Shown in pieces: positions 11,311-23,772 of a stretch of DNA of 64,000 nucleotides (positions are counted from its first letter, which is position 1; the number at the start of each line of letters is the position of its first letter). This DNA is from Sipunculus nudus (Eukaryota; Annelida; Sipuncula; Golfingiida; Sipunculidae). Under the pieces are notes generated by a model, which was not told the origin of the DNA, ran no database searches, and saw only the letters and a program-made list of their open reading frames with translations. Both the position numbers and the translations under genes were made by a program. The stretch is taken from NCBI GenBank assembly GCA_026874595.1, contig CM049318.1, positions 42,574,456 to 42,638,455 on the forward strand, given 5' to 3'.

Positions 11311-12344
11311 AGCGCTTGTTAATACAATATAGTTATATAGCTCGGGTGATGACCTGTGTACCCACAGTACTAAAGAGGCCGAATGTGAAGACAAATTATT
11401 TGTATTTACAACAATGGAAATTTCAAACGCATCTGGTCTGTTGACATAGTTCTTGCTTCGCGATCAATAAACAAAATTTAATGTCCAAGTCAATGCGAAT
11501 CTCTTCCCTTCAATTGTTCAGACGATAACATACAATATATAAAATATAAATGTTATAAAATACATCTCCAAATACAGTTCCTTAGATCGATTAATACTTC
11601 TTTTCATTACCTGCAGTCTCAGATTTCATCTGTGGACTCTTTTGAAATATGCCCTCCGGTATCAAGTCTTGGGAAAGTAGCATAATGCAAGCGCAGTAAA
11701 CTAATTTAGCTCATCTGTGCAAGGAAGTCGGGTACACCTGATCACATTGTGGGTTCTCTGGAGCACCTGTTCCCTAATCGTACTACATGTACAGCTTGTG
11801 CAACCTTGATGCTTCCATCCTTTGATGTTAACTATACTATTCATCGGGTCTACAGCTGCATGTGGAAAGGAGAGTATTAACCACATGTGCCGTCATGCGT
11901 AACACACGTTTAGTATAGCCCTATAAAATGGGCCCAATCAAATCGGTTTTTACATGTACATGGTGTTTTGTTATAATTTCAGTCATATTATTTTCTAATA
12001 TTATTTGGTAATTTATTTATGCACTCATATTCAATTAATTAGCCGCACTTAGAATTTTACAGCAAAATTTGAATAAAATTGATATCATAAGGACAAATGG
12101 AAAAACATATCACGAAATGTATCATCGTGACGTCACGAGAAGTATCAACCTATTGATGTACTGATTGAGCCTTGAAATTAAATGAGGACGAGGGTCACTT
12201 ATGCGTGTGACCACAGCAGATATATATATATAGGTATTCTCCAACCAGATCAGTTGGACTTCTTTCTCACGGGGTACTTATGGGCTGTTCTCCAGTTTCA
12301 GCAGTCATTCTAAAACGGCATCAGATTCATGGACACTCATGATT
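11311..12344. other. Intergenic DNA, no feature recognised
   Basis: No repeat or coding signal stands out apart from a short TA run near 12220. Confidence 0.5.
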
Positions 12345-13018
12345 GCAAAAACCACTGGTGACATTACTTATACCAGGATTGGCAAAAACCACAGGTGACA
12401 TTACTTATACCAGGATTGGCAAAACCACAGGTAACGTTACTTATTCCAGGATGGCAAAACCACTGGTGACATTACTTTTTATCAGGGCGGCGAAAACCAA
12501 TCGTGACATAACTTATACCAGGGTGGCATAAAACACTGGTGACATTACTTATACCAGGTGGCAAAAACCACTGGTGACATTACATATACAGGGCGGCACA
12601 AAACACTGATGACATAACTTATACCTGGATGGCAATAATCTCTGGTGACATTACTTATACCAGGGTGGCAGAAACCACTGGTGACATTACTTATACCAGG
12701 ATGGCATAAAACACTGGTGACATTACTTATACAAGGGTTGCATAAACACTCGTGACATTAGGTAAACCAGGGCGGCAAAAACCACTGGTGACATTAGTGA
12801 CATTACTTATACCTGGATTTCAAAAAACACTGGTGACATTAGTTATATACCAGGGTGGCAAAAACTACTGGTGACATTACTTATACCAGGGTATCAAGAA
12901 TCGCTGGTGATATAAGTAACATTAATTGTACCAGGATGGCAAAAACACTGTGACAGTGTTTATACCAGGGTAGCAAAAACACTGGTGACATGAGTTATAC
13001 CGGAGTGGCAAACACCAG
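12345..13018. repeat. Minisatellite, ~36-bp unit, about 18 diverged copies
   Basis: The unit reads approximately CTGGTGACATTACTTATACC followed by AGGATGGCAAAAAC. Copies vary by substitutions and small indels, so this array looks older than the 38-bp array at 29.6 kb. Confidence 0.95.
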
Positions 13019-13820
13019 TAAATATATTTTTTTAATACCATGCATAGTACTGGTTAACAGCGTATTTCCATGCAGAATCCCAAAATTGAGGGGAAGGTTT
13101 GCTCTGGCGCGGGTTAAAACAGCTAAAGCTTTTAGTAAATTAAATTAGGGTTTCAGGTATGTCCAGAAAAGTTCAGTAGCCTCCGCTGCTTGAAGGATCA
13201 TATAACAAGGGCAGGCGGCCCGCCGTGACTCGCCGTGAACGTTCATCAAAAGTCAGCCAGTCCCCTCCAGTTCTGTTTGTCTGAAGGATTGGATTGATAA
13301 AATGGTTTCACCAGACACAGCTTTTTTATCGGAATTGTCCAAGTTTGTAAATACACTTAAAATAAGGAATTGTTTTCAAGTGGAAAAGGAAAGAAAATGT
13401 GGATTTAGGCAGCTGATGTTTCTTATGTATAAATAAGGATAGATATAATTTGTCCACTCAAATACTCCTAGCTTCACAATTCTTGTCGCCTTTAGGTGTG
13501 TTCGATCAGTTGAGCGACCATAAATTCCGTGTTTCTAAATGTAGCGATTTATTACCGGATACACGCACAACGAATAGATGATAACGGAAGCAGACGATAC
13601 AGGAGCTAGAGCAATATAGCAATAGAAAACCAAACTTTCCATATACCACGAGTGGAAGTTGGTTTACGTCGGATTACGCAAACACAACCGTAAGCCCTTT
13701 TTGTGACGGAATATCGATAAGGTGTGGATTGGGTGTAAAGTAGGTGTCAGATTCAATAGAGGGGATGCATAAGAAAGGAGTGTAATTAATTAAAAGGTTT
13801 TGAGACCCGAGGGACCAGCT
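13019..13820. other. Intergenic DNA, no feature recognised
   Basis: Short frames only. No repeat clearly shared with other parts of the window. Confidence 0.5.
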
Positions 13821-13965
13821 AGTCATACAGGCTTCTCCCGGATAGTCATCCAGATGATTCTCTAATACAGGCTTCTCCCGGATAGTCATCCAGATGTTTC
13901 TCCAATACAGGCTTCTCCCGGATAGTCATACAGATGTTTCTCCAAAACAGGCTTCTCCCGTATAG
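13821..13965. repeat. Minisatellite, 41-bp unit, left part (3-4 copies)
   Basis: The unit is approximately CAGGCTTCTCCCGGATAGTC plus ATCCAGATGTTTCTCCAATA. The array is interrupted at 13966 by a transposable element and resumes at 14662. Confidence 0.9.
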
Positions 13966-14661
13966 TACGCTCTTTACACAGCGCTTTAACTATAGGCCTA
14001 GTACCTATATCGTAGGCGCTGTTTGTTATGACCTCGTATCCTGAATTGCTACACCAGAGGGGAGCACTGTATTTTTGTCCAATCAGGTGAGACCTTGTGC
14101 TGGAACACACTGCAAAGCGAGGAATACACGGAGCCAACCATGTTCATTGGGTTTTGATTGACAGCTCATCGCTACGGTAACTGTCTGAACAGGCCACAGG
14201 CTCAGAGAGAATTGCCCGAGACATGGTTTGCTTAGGGAATTGGGCACATAGGATGCCCGGCCGGTGACCTTTAATTCAAACGAAACGTACCAACAAAGGC
14301 TGCGTGCACACCTCGCTGGCTTGTTTCAGTTCTGCAGACAACATATTCATGGCTACGCTAACACAGTCATAATGTCATAATCGAATCGGTCGATAATGCG
14401 AGAATGCAGAGGGAGCAATTGAAATTCGACCGTAAACTCATCAAGCGGCGCTTGAAGCGCAGCTATTGGCGGAGCCAGGATAAATGTTTCGTGTTTGTTT
14501 AATGGCATCTGGTTGGCTGCTTGTCACATCATACGCACGTTTTTTCAGCGGACAACGAACCGCCATCTGGTGTGTAAATATATCATAAACGGTCAAAGCT
14601 GGCAGCGTGAAAATCAGTTGCTCCTTTAGAAGCGCAAGATTTCCGCTGCCTCGAGAGCGTA
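13966..14661. mobile_element. Non-autonomous TIR DNA element with 9-bp target duplication (MULE- or Merlin-like)
   Basis: The element interrupts the 41-bp minisatellite. The same nine bases, CCCGTATAG, stand at 13957-13965 and 14662-14670. The ends are inverted: TACGCTCT at the left and AGAGCGTA at the right, and the match resumes five bases inward with CAGCG. A 9-bp duplication is typical of Mutator-like elements and possible for Merlin. The 696-bp body contains no recognisable transposase. It includes a small palindrome, GCGCTTGAAGCGC, near 14447. The superfamily is uncertain because the TIR is short. Confidence 0.75.
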
Positions 14662-14770
14662 CCCGTATAGTCATCCAGATGTTTCTCCAAAACAGGCTTC
14701 TCCAAGATAGTCATCCAGATGTCTCTCCAAAACTAGTCCAGTCTAGGCATCTCAAGTCTAGGCTTCTCCT
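14662..14770. repeat. Minisatellite, 41-bp unit, right part
   Basis: Continues the pre-insertion array (GATAGTCATCCAGATGTTTC twice), then degenerates through CAAGTCTAGGCTTCTCC. Confidence 0.85.
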
Positions 14771-17219
14771 CCTGTGTTCCTCATCTTTTTCCCATTGTGT
14801 ACTCCGATGACGTGCCTGCTTTCATATCTTACTATAGAACTTACATATTTTCAGCAGAACTGCCGTTCAAAACCTTTTTATCCTTCTCATACCTTGTTTT
14901 CCGAGGTTTATTTCTTATCATTTCATGTTTTGCACTTGAGTTTATTTTGTATAATAACAAGATACGACTAAAAACAAATCAGACATCTCCTTCAGTGAAC
15001 CATGAGTTAGTGGCCGTTGTATAAACAACATATATTTATTTTGGAAGGATTATTCTGCTTAAATACTATAGTCAGAGGAACTGTGAAACATGTTAACATT
15101 AATTTTTATTTTTACTTTAAATTTATTGTTTTCTTTCTTTATCAGGATTAACATATAAACAGTATAGTATAAAAAATAGTGATTCGCCATTTGTAGGAAT
15201 AAAAGATAGGCCTAAACCAAACTGCCATTTTCGCCGTAGAGGCTGTCTCCAGTTTTTTCCGAAACTCTCCATTAAGGTACCATAATTATCATGAACTCAT
15301 AATCAAAGAAAGCAAAAATGCAGAGAGAGTACTTTTACTGGTAAGCTATTTTCTTCCACTGCTGGCCTGTCAGGTGTGACTGAATCAATAGACAGATTCA
15401 GAACGACTCCGGTCCCGTATGTGATTTCCACCAGCAGGGGCTTAAGCTAGCAAGAAGTGTCCCATAATATTTACACAGCAAAGGAACATCTCGGTCAAGT
15501 TTACTGTCCCAAAATTGGGAAGGGTTAAGAGGTAGTCTTGAGCTGGAATATAGTTTTCTTATTTGAAAGGCCAGACACGAAGGAGCCTTTGTTTTGAGGA
15601 TGCTTAGTCCCGAATCATTTGATGCCAAGCTAGTCCATTAACTTTATCTATACATAGGGAAGATTTAAAAGGTTACAAGTGTACTTATGAACCGGCCTGG
15701 ATAATAAAACAGTGCGTGTTGTGACTGGGATGTCACTTGAGGGAGGAAGGCTAGAGCTCTTAAGAAACTTTTCTGATGGCTGAGTCCAGGAAGTCGATAT
15801 TCACTCCCCTCCGGTGCGGCGTATACTCAAATTCATTGTGCGACCCCACAAATTCTAAACAAAACCTCCATATGCCAGTCATCATGGGTGATGGGAGGAA
15901 GGTTGAAGTAATATCCCGCACCATCCAATGTTACAGCCGGACTCTACCCTCGCCTCCAGCTATCGAGCTAGTTTAAATTCCACCTGCTGAGACCGGTCAA
16001 ATTCTAGGCTTGACGCAAACAAACACAAGCACGACAACCTGCTAAGGGTTTTCTTAATTAGCTTCTCCGAGCTACATGCTTGTCGTTTCTCACCTGGAAC
16101 TGTTGCTGCGCTTGGACCACTGCTGTGGGACTTGCAGCAAGAGGTCTTCCTAAACCAACTGCTGCAACTAGAGAATACTTTTACCCGACCAGCACTGATT
16201 TTAGACAAGGATAGCCGACAGTTCAGCAACAGCCGAGGGATAAACAACAAGGTAAAATAACATCTTCTGTATAAAAACGTTTTCTTATCTAAGCCATAGT
16301 CTGTTTCTGTATCTTTCCATTTTTTTCAAAGCAGGAAATCTGAAAGTTTTTCATACGTCATATAGTAAAAGATTTTTATACATTAACCCTAATGACAAAT
16401 TATTTAATAAAAGTCGGCAGATTCTTGCTACTTAACCATTTGATTTAGAAGGTACACAGTGACAAGCAAAATAATTAAACAGATAACTCAAATTATGACA
16501 CCTGAAACTGAACATTTGACAAAATACATATCACATAGAAAAATCGAGTCTGTTCAACTCTGCATGAAACCATAAATTTTATTTTCTTTACTTTTACAAC
16601 CGGCACGTCTGTTGCTTTAGGGTTTTCTAGGGACCCGTGAAGCATTCAGAATCATAAGGATTAACAGGCATTTAGGATTACCAGGATTAAGAGTTATTAA
16701 AGATTATACGCCCACATGGTAAACCTGTTATATAGAACATATGATAAACCAGATATAATGAAAAAAGAAAATCATGACATGACACATACAAGACCAACAA
16801 TCATACATATAAGTCATATAAACTTGTTTTGTCCACGACCTGCGACTTTGAAAAGTTTTAATTTCGGGACTGAGTGATAACACTGTTAAGGAAGACAAGA
16901 AGAGAAAAGCTTATTTATTTAATTAAAATGGCCACTGTTTCCTGTTCTGGCCCAGTGGAGAGAGAATGTAATAAAAGGGAGTGTGGTGTGATTTACAGCT
17001 TTTGAGGATATATTGGGTGCTTAAAAAGCGGTTGGAGCATTCAGTTTCGATTCTGTGTTCTTTTTGTTATTTTATATTGCACATTTTTACAAATCTGAAA
17101 TTGTTATATAACAAATCTGCCCTGCGTTGAACTGTTTAGCATTATGTTTCAGAGCTTTACCTGGTAGGGCATTGACGTTACTCTATGTCATGTACTCCTT
17201 GCAACGGCTGTTACCTCGT
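14771..17219. other. Intergenic DNA with an unassigned open frame
   Basis: A frame without ATG is open on the + strand from about 15986 to 16257, and an overlapping 96-codon frame runs on the minus strand at 15960-16250. The region 15370-16260 is richer in G+C than its surroundings, and AAG|GTAAAA near 16250 resembles a splice donor. I recognise no domain, so this may be an old transposon or LTR fragment. The rest is AT-rich with nothing identified. Confidence 0.4.
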
Positions 17220-17780
17220 GTGCGAATCAACAAAATTCCAAATGACTGAGCACATAGTGATGTTACGTTGTAGATGAGTCAATGTTACCCCGCTCCTACT
17301 GGTTTGACACAAAGTGACGTAACATTGTATGTGATTCAACGCCAAAACTGACCGGGCACCTAGTGACGTAATGTCGTATGTGAGTCAACGTCACGCTTGG
17401 TGTATAGTGATGTAGCTTTCTATGTGTGTCAACGTCACACTCATCTCAAAAAGCCCGCATCACGATCCCCTCCAAATGGCTGAGAACATACTGACGTAAC
17501 ATTGTATGTGAGTTAACGTCACGCTCTCCTCTCTGTGGCTAAGCCCATGATGACGTAACATTTAATGAGTCAACGTCACGCTCTCTTCTCTGTGGCTAAG
17601 CCCATGATGACGTAACATTTAATGAGTCAACGTCACGCTCTCCTCTATGTGGCTAAGCCCATGATGACGTAACATTTAATGAGTCAACGTCACGCTCCCC
17701 TCCAACATAATGACGTAACATTGTGTGTCATTTAAGGTCAGCTCCCACCCAACCCCCACACATAAGCACATAATGACGTT
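17220..17780. repeat. Tandem repeat, ~59-bp unit, with CRE-like and AP-1-like motifs
   Basis: Units contain TGACGTAACATT, then (T)GAGTCAACGTCACGCTC, then a TCTCTGTGGCTAAGCCCATGA spacer in the best-conserved copies (17490-17700). TGACGTAA resembles a CRE/ATF half-palindrome, TGAGTCA is the AP-1 consensus, and CGTCA recurs on the other side. There are about nine units, irregular at the left and regular at the right. Function is unproven. Confidence 0.85.
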
Positions 17781-18937
17781 ATATTGACAGCTTTTAGAGA
17801 AAGGCGATATAACCATTTATCTCATACCATCATTCAAGAGAATATCTTATCAGGTTTTCCACGGATCCAGAACATTTCTCGTATTTAGGAGGTGAAATCC
17901 CACAGCCTTGTAGAATAAAAAGTCCCCATGGCATGACACCTAGGGACCTGTAGTTGTATAGCCGAGAATGATAAAGCCGATAAAAAAATCAAAGATGAAA
18001 CGGCGTGGATTTTAAAACTTTATTCGCTACAGGGCCTTAACGTTTTTACCTTCCTAACTTATGTGAATATGTATAAGTTGGTTTCAGTGCTCTTCTATGA
18101 GAAATCACAGGACGCCATAGATCTTTATTATTACAGGCGATCCGGGATAAATTGCTGGACTGGGGCGTCTCATAATATCAACAAGCAGGGCCTGGAAGCC
18201 ACAAATATAACAGGCAGACACGACATGGAAAAAGTATGTAATCTATCTGTCTGAAACAGACACAGAATAATCCAGGGATACTTTGTCTGGGGACGCATAT
18301 ATTCAACTCTCATCGTTTTCTATTCCATTTTAATACTGCAAGATGACTGAGGCCTGGTGCCTCCTGCCAAAGGTTACTAAATCTCGCCCCCGGCCGCTGG
18401 TGGTTTTGTAGGCACATGTGAAAGGACCCTGTCCACCCGGTTTATCGTTCTTGCTTCTCTTCCGCCCCGTGGGGCATCGCCCAAAGACCAGGAGAAATTA
18501 CCCGTCGTCAAAGTCAGCCACCAGATGTTGAAGATGCTGACAGCCGCGGTGAACGCGGGGCTGTGATTTTATATTGACCGACATGACGGTCTGTCGCTGA
18601 TGAAGAGCTTACCATTCTGGCTTCGAGGACGGTGATGTATGAAGCATCAAAAACATCACCCAATGAATTTCATATATATGACAGAATCACAAAAAACTGA
18701 GAAATCATATTTTACATCATGCAGGATAGGGAGGAACATTTATCGTACCAATATCCATTACCCACTGGTGGATGTAGGGACACGGGAGGGGCTCCTTCAT
18801 TGAATTTTTGACATTTCAGAAGTAATGTTTTTTAATACGAATGTACAAAAAAGTGGTTACATATCTCCTTAAAATTTCGTATTTGTATAAGGCTTTAATT
18901 ACGTAAGGGAAACTCATGACGACTACATAATAACCGA
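17781..18937. other. Intergenic DNA, no feature recognised
   Basis: The moderately GC-rich part near 18340-18620 has no long frame or RNA gene that I recognise. Confidence 0.5.
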
Positions 18938-21275
18938 TGAGGTATATGACAGACAGTGATAGTTAAGGAGGTGTATGTGACATATGTACAGACGGTGATA
19001 GTTCAGGAGAGATATGTGTCATATGTACAGACGGTGATAGTTCAGGAGAGATATGTGACATATGTACAGACGGTGATAGTTCAGGAGAGATATGTGTCAT
19101 ATGTACAGACGGTGATAGTTCAGGAGAGATATGTGTCATATGTACAGACGGTGATAGTTCAGGAGAGATATGTGACATATGTACAGACAGTGATAGTTCA
19201 GTAGAGATATGTGACATATGTACAGACGGTGATAGTTCAGGAGAGATATGTGACATATGTACAGACGGTGATAGTTCAGGTGAGATATGTGACATATATA
19301 CAGACGGTGATAGTTCAGGAGAGATATGTGACATATGTACAGTCGGTGACAGTTGAGGAGTTATATGTGACACACGTACAGACGGTGATAATTGAGGAGT
19401 AATATGTGACACATGTACAGACGGTGATAGTTCAGTAGGTGTGTGTAACATAGATACAGACGGTGACAGTTCAGGAGATATATGTGACATATATGTTAAG
19501 ACGGTGATAATTGAAGAGTTATATGTGACATATGTACAGACGGGGATAGTTCAGGAGGGATATGTGACATATGTACTGAGAGTGATAGTCCAGGAGAGAT
19601 ATGTGACATATGTACAAAACAGTGAATGTTCAGGAGATATATGTGACATATGTACAAAAGGCTGACAGTTCAGGAGTAATAGGTGACATATGTACAGACA
19701 GTGACAGACTGACAGTTCAGGAGTTATATGTGACATATGTACAGACAGTGACAGTTCAGGAGATATATGTGACATATGTACAGACGGTGACAGTTTAGGA
19801 GGGATATGTGACATATGTACAGACGATAACAGTTCAGGAGGGATATGTGGCATATGTACAGACGGTGATGGTTCAGGAGAGATATGTGACATATGTACAG
19901 ACGGTGATAGTTCATGGAGATATGTGACATATGTACAGACGGTGATAGTTCAGTAGGTGTGTGTAACATAGGTACAGACGGTGACAGTTGAGGAGATATA
20001 TGTGACATATATGTAAAGACGGTGATAATTGAGGAGTTATATGTGACATGTACAGACAGTGATAGTTCAGTAGGTGTGTGTGACATATATACAGACGGTG
20101 ACAGTTCAGGAGTTATATGTGAAATATGTACAGACGGTGATAGTTCAGGAGGGATAAATTACATGTGGACAGACAGTGATAGTTCAGGAGAGATATGTGA
20201 CATATGTACAGACGGTGATAGTTCAGAAGAGATATGTGACATATGTACAGACGGTGATAGTTCAGGAGAGATATGTGTCATATGTACAGACGGTGATAGT
20301 TCAGGAGAGATATGTGACATATGTACAGACGGTGATAGTTCAGGTGAGATATGTGACATATATACAGACGGTGATAGTTCAGGAGAGATATGTGACATAT
20401 GTACAGTCGGTGACAGTTGAGGAGTTATATGTGACACACGTACAGACGGTGATAATTGAGGAGTTATATGTGACACATGTACAGACAGTGATAGTTCAGT
20501 AGGTGTGTGTAACATAGATACAGACGGTGACAGTTCAGGAGATGTATGTGACATATATGTAAAGACGGTGATAATTGAGGAGTTATATGAGACATATGTA
20601 CAGACGGTGATAGTAAAGGAGGGATATGTGACATATGGACAGACAGTGATAGTTCAGGAGAGATATGTGACATATGTACAGACGGTGATAGTTCAGGAGA
20701 GATATGAGACATATGAACAGACAGTGACAGTTGAGTTATAAGTGACATAGGTACAGACGGTGACAGTTCAGGAGGGATATGTGACATATGTACAGACAGT
20801 GATTGTTCAGGAGAGATATGTGACATATGTACAGACGGTGATAGTTCAGGAGAGATATGTGTCATATGTACAGACAGTGATAGTTCATGAGAGATATGTG
20901 ACATATGTACAGACAGTGATGGTTCAGGAGAGATATGTGACATATGTACAGACGGTGATAGTTCAGGAGAGATATGTGACATATGTACTGACAGTGATAG
21001 TTCAGGAGAGATATGTGAAATAGGTACAGACAGTGATAGTTCAGGAGATATATGTGACACATGTACAGACGGTGACAGTTCAGGAGTTATATGTGACATA
21101 TGCACAGACGGTGACAGTTCAGGAGTTATATGTGACATATGTACAGACAGTGACAGTTCATGAGTTATATGTGACATATGTACAGAGAGTGACAGTTCAG
21201 GAGATATATGTGACATATGTACAGACGGTGACAGTTCAGGAGGGATATGTGACATATGTACAAACAGTGACAGTT
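18938..21275. repeat. Minisatellite, 39-bp unit, about 60 copies
   Basis: The consensus is approximately ACAGACGGTGATAGTTCAGG followed by AGAGATATGTGACATATGT. Variants include GACAGTT, GGAGTTATATG and GTAGGTGTGTG. The 13-codon period yields many overlapping open frames on both strands, all spurious. Internal duplication is visible: the block ending near 19490 reappears ending near 20554 (offset about 1064 bp, checked with the marker GTACAGTCGGTGACAGTTGA), and a partial third copy lies near 19950-20045. Confidence 0.97.
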
Positions 21276-23772
21276 CAGTTGAGGAGGTTCCAGTGTGTGA
21301 CAGTGTTTGGACGGTGACAGGCGAGGAGGTACCAGTGTGTGACAGTGTTTGGACGGTGATAGTTAAGGAGGTACCAGTGTGTAACAGTGTTTGGACGGTG
21401 ACATTTGAGGAGGTACCAGTGTGTAACAGTGTTTTGACGGTGACAGTTGAGGAGGTACCAGTGTGTGACAGTGTTTTGACGGTGACAGTTAAGGAGGTAC
21501 CAGTGTGTGACAGTGTTTTGACGGTGACAGTTAAGGAGGTACCAGTGTGTAACAGTGTTTGGACGGTGACATTTGAGGAGGTACCAGTGTGTGACAGTAT
21601 TTTGACGGTGACAGTTAAGGAGTTACCAGTGTGTAACAGTGTTTGGACGGTGACAGTTAAGGAGGTACCAGTGTGTAACAGTGTTTGGACGGTGACAGTT
21701 GAGGAGGTACCAGTGTGTGACAGTGTTTTGACGGTGACAGTTAAGGAGGTACCAGTGTTTAACAGTGTTTTGACGGTGACAGTTAAGGAGGTACCAGTGT
21801 GTAACAGTGTTTGGACGGTGACATTTGAGGAGGTACCAGTGTGTGACAGTGTTTTGACGGTGACAGTTAAGGAGGTACCAGTGTGTAACAGTGTTTTGAC
21901 GGTGACAGGCGAGGAGGTACCAGTGTGTGACAGTGTTTGGACGGTGACAGTTGAGGAGGTACAAGTATGACAGTGTTTGGACGGTAACAGGTGAGGAGAT
22001 AAGTGTGTGTGACAGTGTTTTGACGGTGAAAGTTGAGGAGGTACCAGTGTGTGACAGTTTTTTGACGTTGACAGTTGAGGAGGTACCAGTGTGTGACAGT
22101 GTTTGGACGGTGACAGTTAAGGAGGTACCAGTGTGTAACAGTGTTTTGACGGTGACAGTTAAGGAGGTACCAGTGTGTAACAGTGTTTTGACGGTGACAT
22201 TTGAGGAGGTACCAGTGTGTGACAGTGTTTTGACGGTGACAGTTAAGGAGGTACCAGTGTGTAACAGTGTTTTGACGGTGACAGTTGAGGAGGTACCAGT
22301 GTGACATTGTTTGGACGGTAACAGGTGAGGAGATAAGTGTGTGTGACGGTGTTTGGACGGTGACAGTTGAGGAGGTACCAGTGTGTAACAGTGTTTTGAC
22401 GGTGACAGTTAAGGAGGTACCAGTGTGGAACAGTGTTTTGACGGTGACAGTTGAGGAGGTACAAGTGGGACAGTGTTTGGACGGTGACAGTTAAGGAGGT
22501 ACCAGTGTGACATTGTTTGGACGGTAACAGGTGAGGAGATAAGTGTGTGTGACAGTGTTTTGACGTTGACAGTTGAGGAGGTACCAGTGTGTAACAGTGT
22601 TTTGACGGTGACAGTTGAGGAGGTACCAGTGTGACATTGTTTGGACGGTAATAGGTGAGGAGATAAGTGTGTGTGACAGTGTTTTGACGTTGACAGTTGA
22701 GGAGGTACCAGTGTGTGAGAGTGTTTGGACGGTGACAGGCGAGAGGTACCAGTGTGTGACAGTGTTTGGACGGTGACAGTTGAGGGGATCCAATGTGTGA
22801 CAGTGTTTGGACGGTGACATTTGAGGAGGTACCAGTGTGTGACAGTGTTCTGACGTTGACAGTTAAGGAGGTACCAGTGTGTAACAGTGTTTGGACGGTG
22901 ACAGTTAAGGAGGTACCAGTGTGTAACAGTGTTTGGACGGTGACATTTGAGGAGGTACCAGTGTGAAACAGTGTTTTGACGGTGACAGTTGAGGAGGTAC
23001 CAGTGTGTGACAGTGTTTTGACGGTGACAGTTAAGGAGGTACCAGTGTGTGACAGTGTTTTGACGGTGACAGTTAAGGAGGTACCAGTGTGTGACAGTGT
23101 TTTGACGGTGACAGTTAAGGAGGTACCAGTGTGTAACAGTGTTTTGACGGTGACAGTTAAGGAGGTACCAGTGTGTAACAGTGTTTGGACGGTGACATTT
23201 GAGGAGGTTCCAGTGTGTGACAGTGTTTTGACGGTGACAGTTAAGGAGGTACCAGTGTGACATTGTTTGGACGGTAACAGGTGAGGAGATAAGTGTGTGT
23301 GACTGTGTTTGGACGGTGACAGTTGAGGAATTACCAGTGTGTGACAGTTTTTTGACGGTGACAGTTAAGGAGGTACCAGTGTGGAACAGTGTTTTGACGG
23401 TGACAGTTGAGGAGGTACAAGTGTGGAACAGTGTTTTGACGGTGACAGTTGAGGAGGTACAAGTGTGACAGTGTTTGGACGGTGACAGTTAAGGAGGTAC
23501 CAGTGTGACATTGTTTGGACGGTAACAGGTGAGGATATAAGTGTGTGTGACAGTGTTTTGACGTTGACAGTTGAGGAGGTACCAGTGTGTAACAGTGTTT
23601 TGACGGTGACAGTTGAGGAGGTACCAGTGTGACATTGTTTGGACGGTAACAGGTGAGGAGATAAGTGTGTGTGAGAAGTTTGGACGGTGACAGTTGAGGA
23701 GGTACCAGTGTGGAACAGTGTCTGGACGGTTTCAGGTGAAGAGGTACAAGTGTGTGACAGTGTTTGGACGAT
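21276..23772. repeat. Minisatellite, 42-bp unit, about 59 copies
   Basis: The consensus is approximately GACGGTGACAGTTGAGGAGG followed by TACCAGTGTGTGACAGTGTTTT. It directly adjoins the 39-bp array and shares the core GACGGTGACAGTT-AGGAG, so the two arrays have a common origin or one seeded the other. A longer variant block (GACATTGTTTGGACGGTAAC … AGGAGATAAGTGTGTG) recurs near 21970, 22305, 22515, 22635, 23255, 23515 and 23635, marking higher-order organisation. Open frames of up to 284 codons are artefacts of the 14-codon period. Confidence 0.97.

Noticed and set aside
18598..18650. CTGATGA resembling another hammerhead core
   Set aside because: No GAAA at the right distance and no stem I or II complementarity; other CTGATGA occurrences (for example 10333, 34868, 43518) fail similarly.
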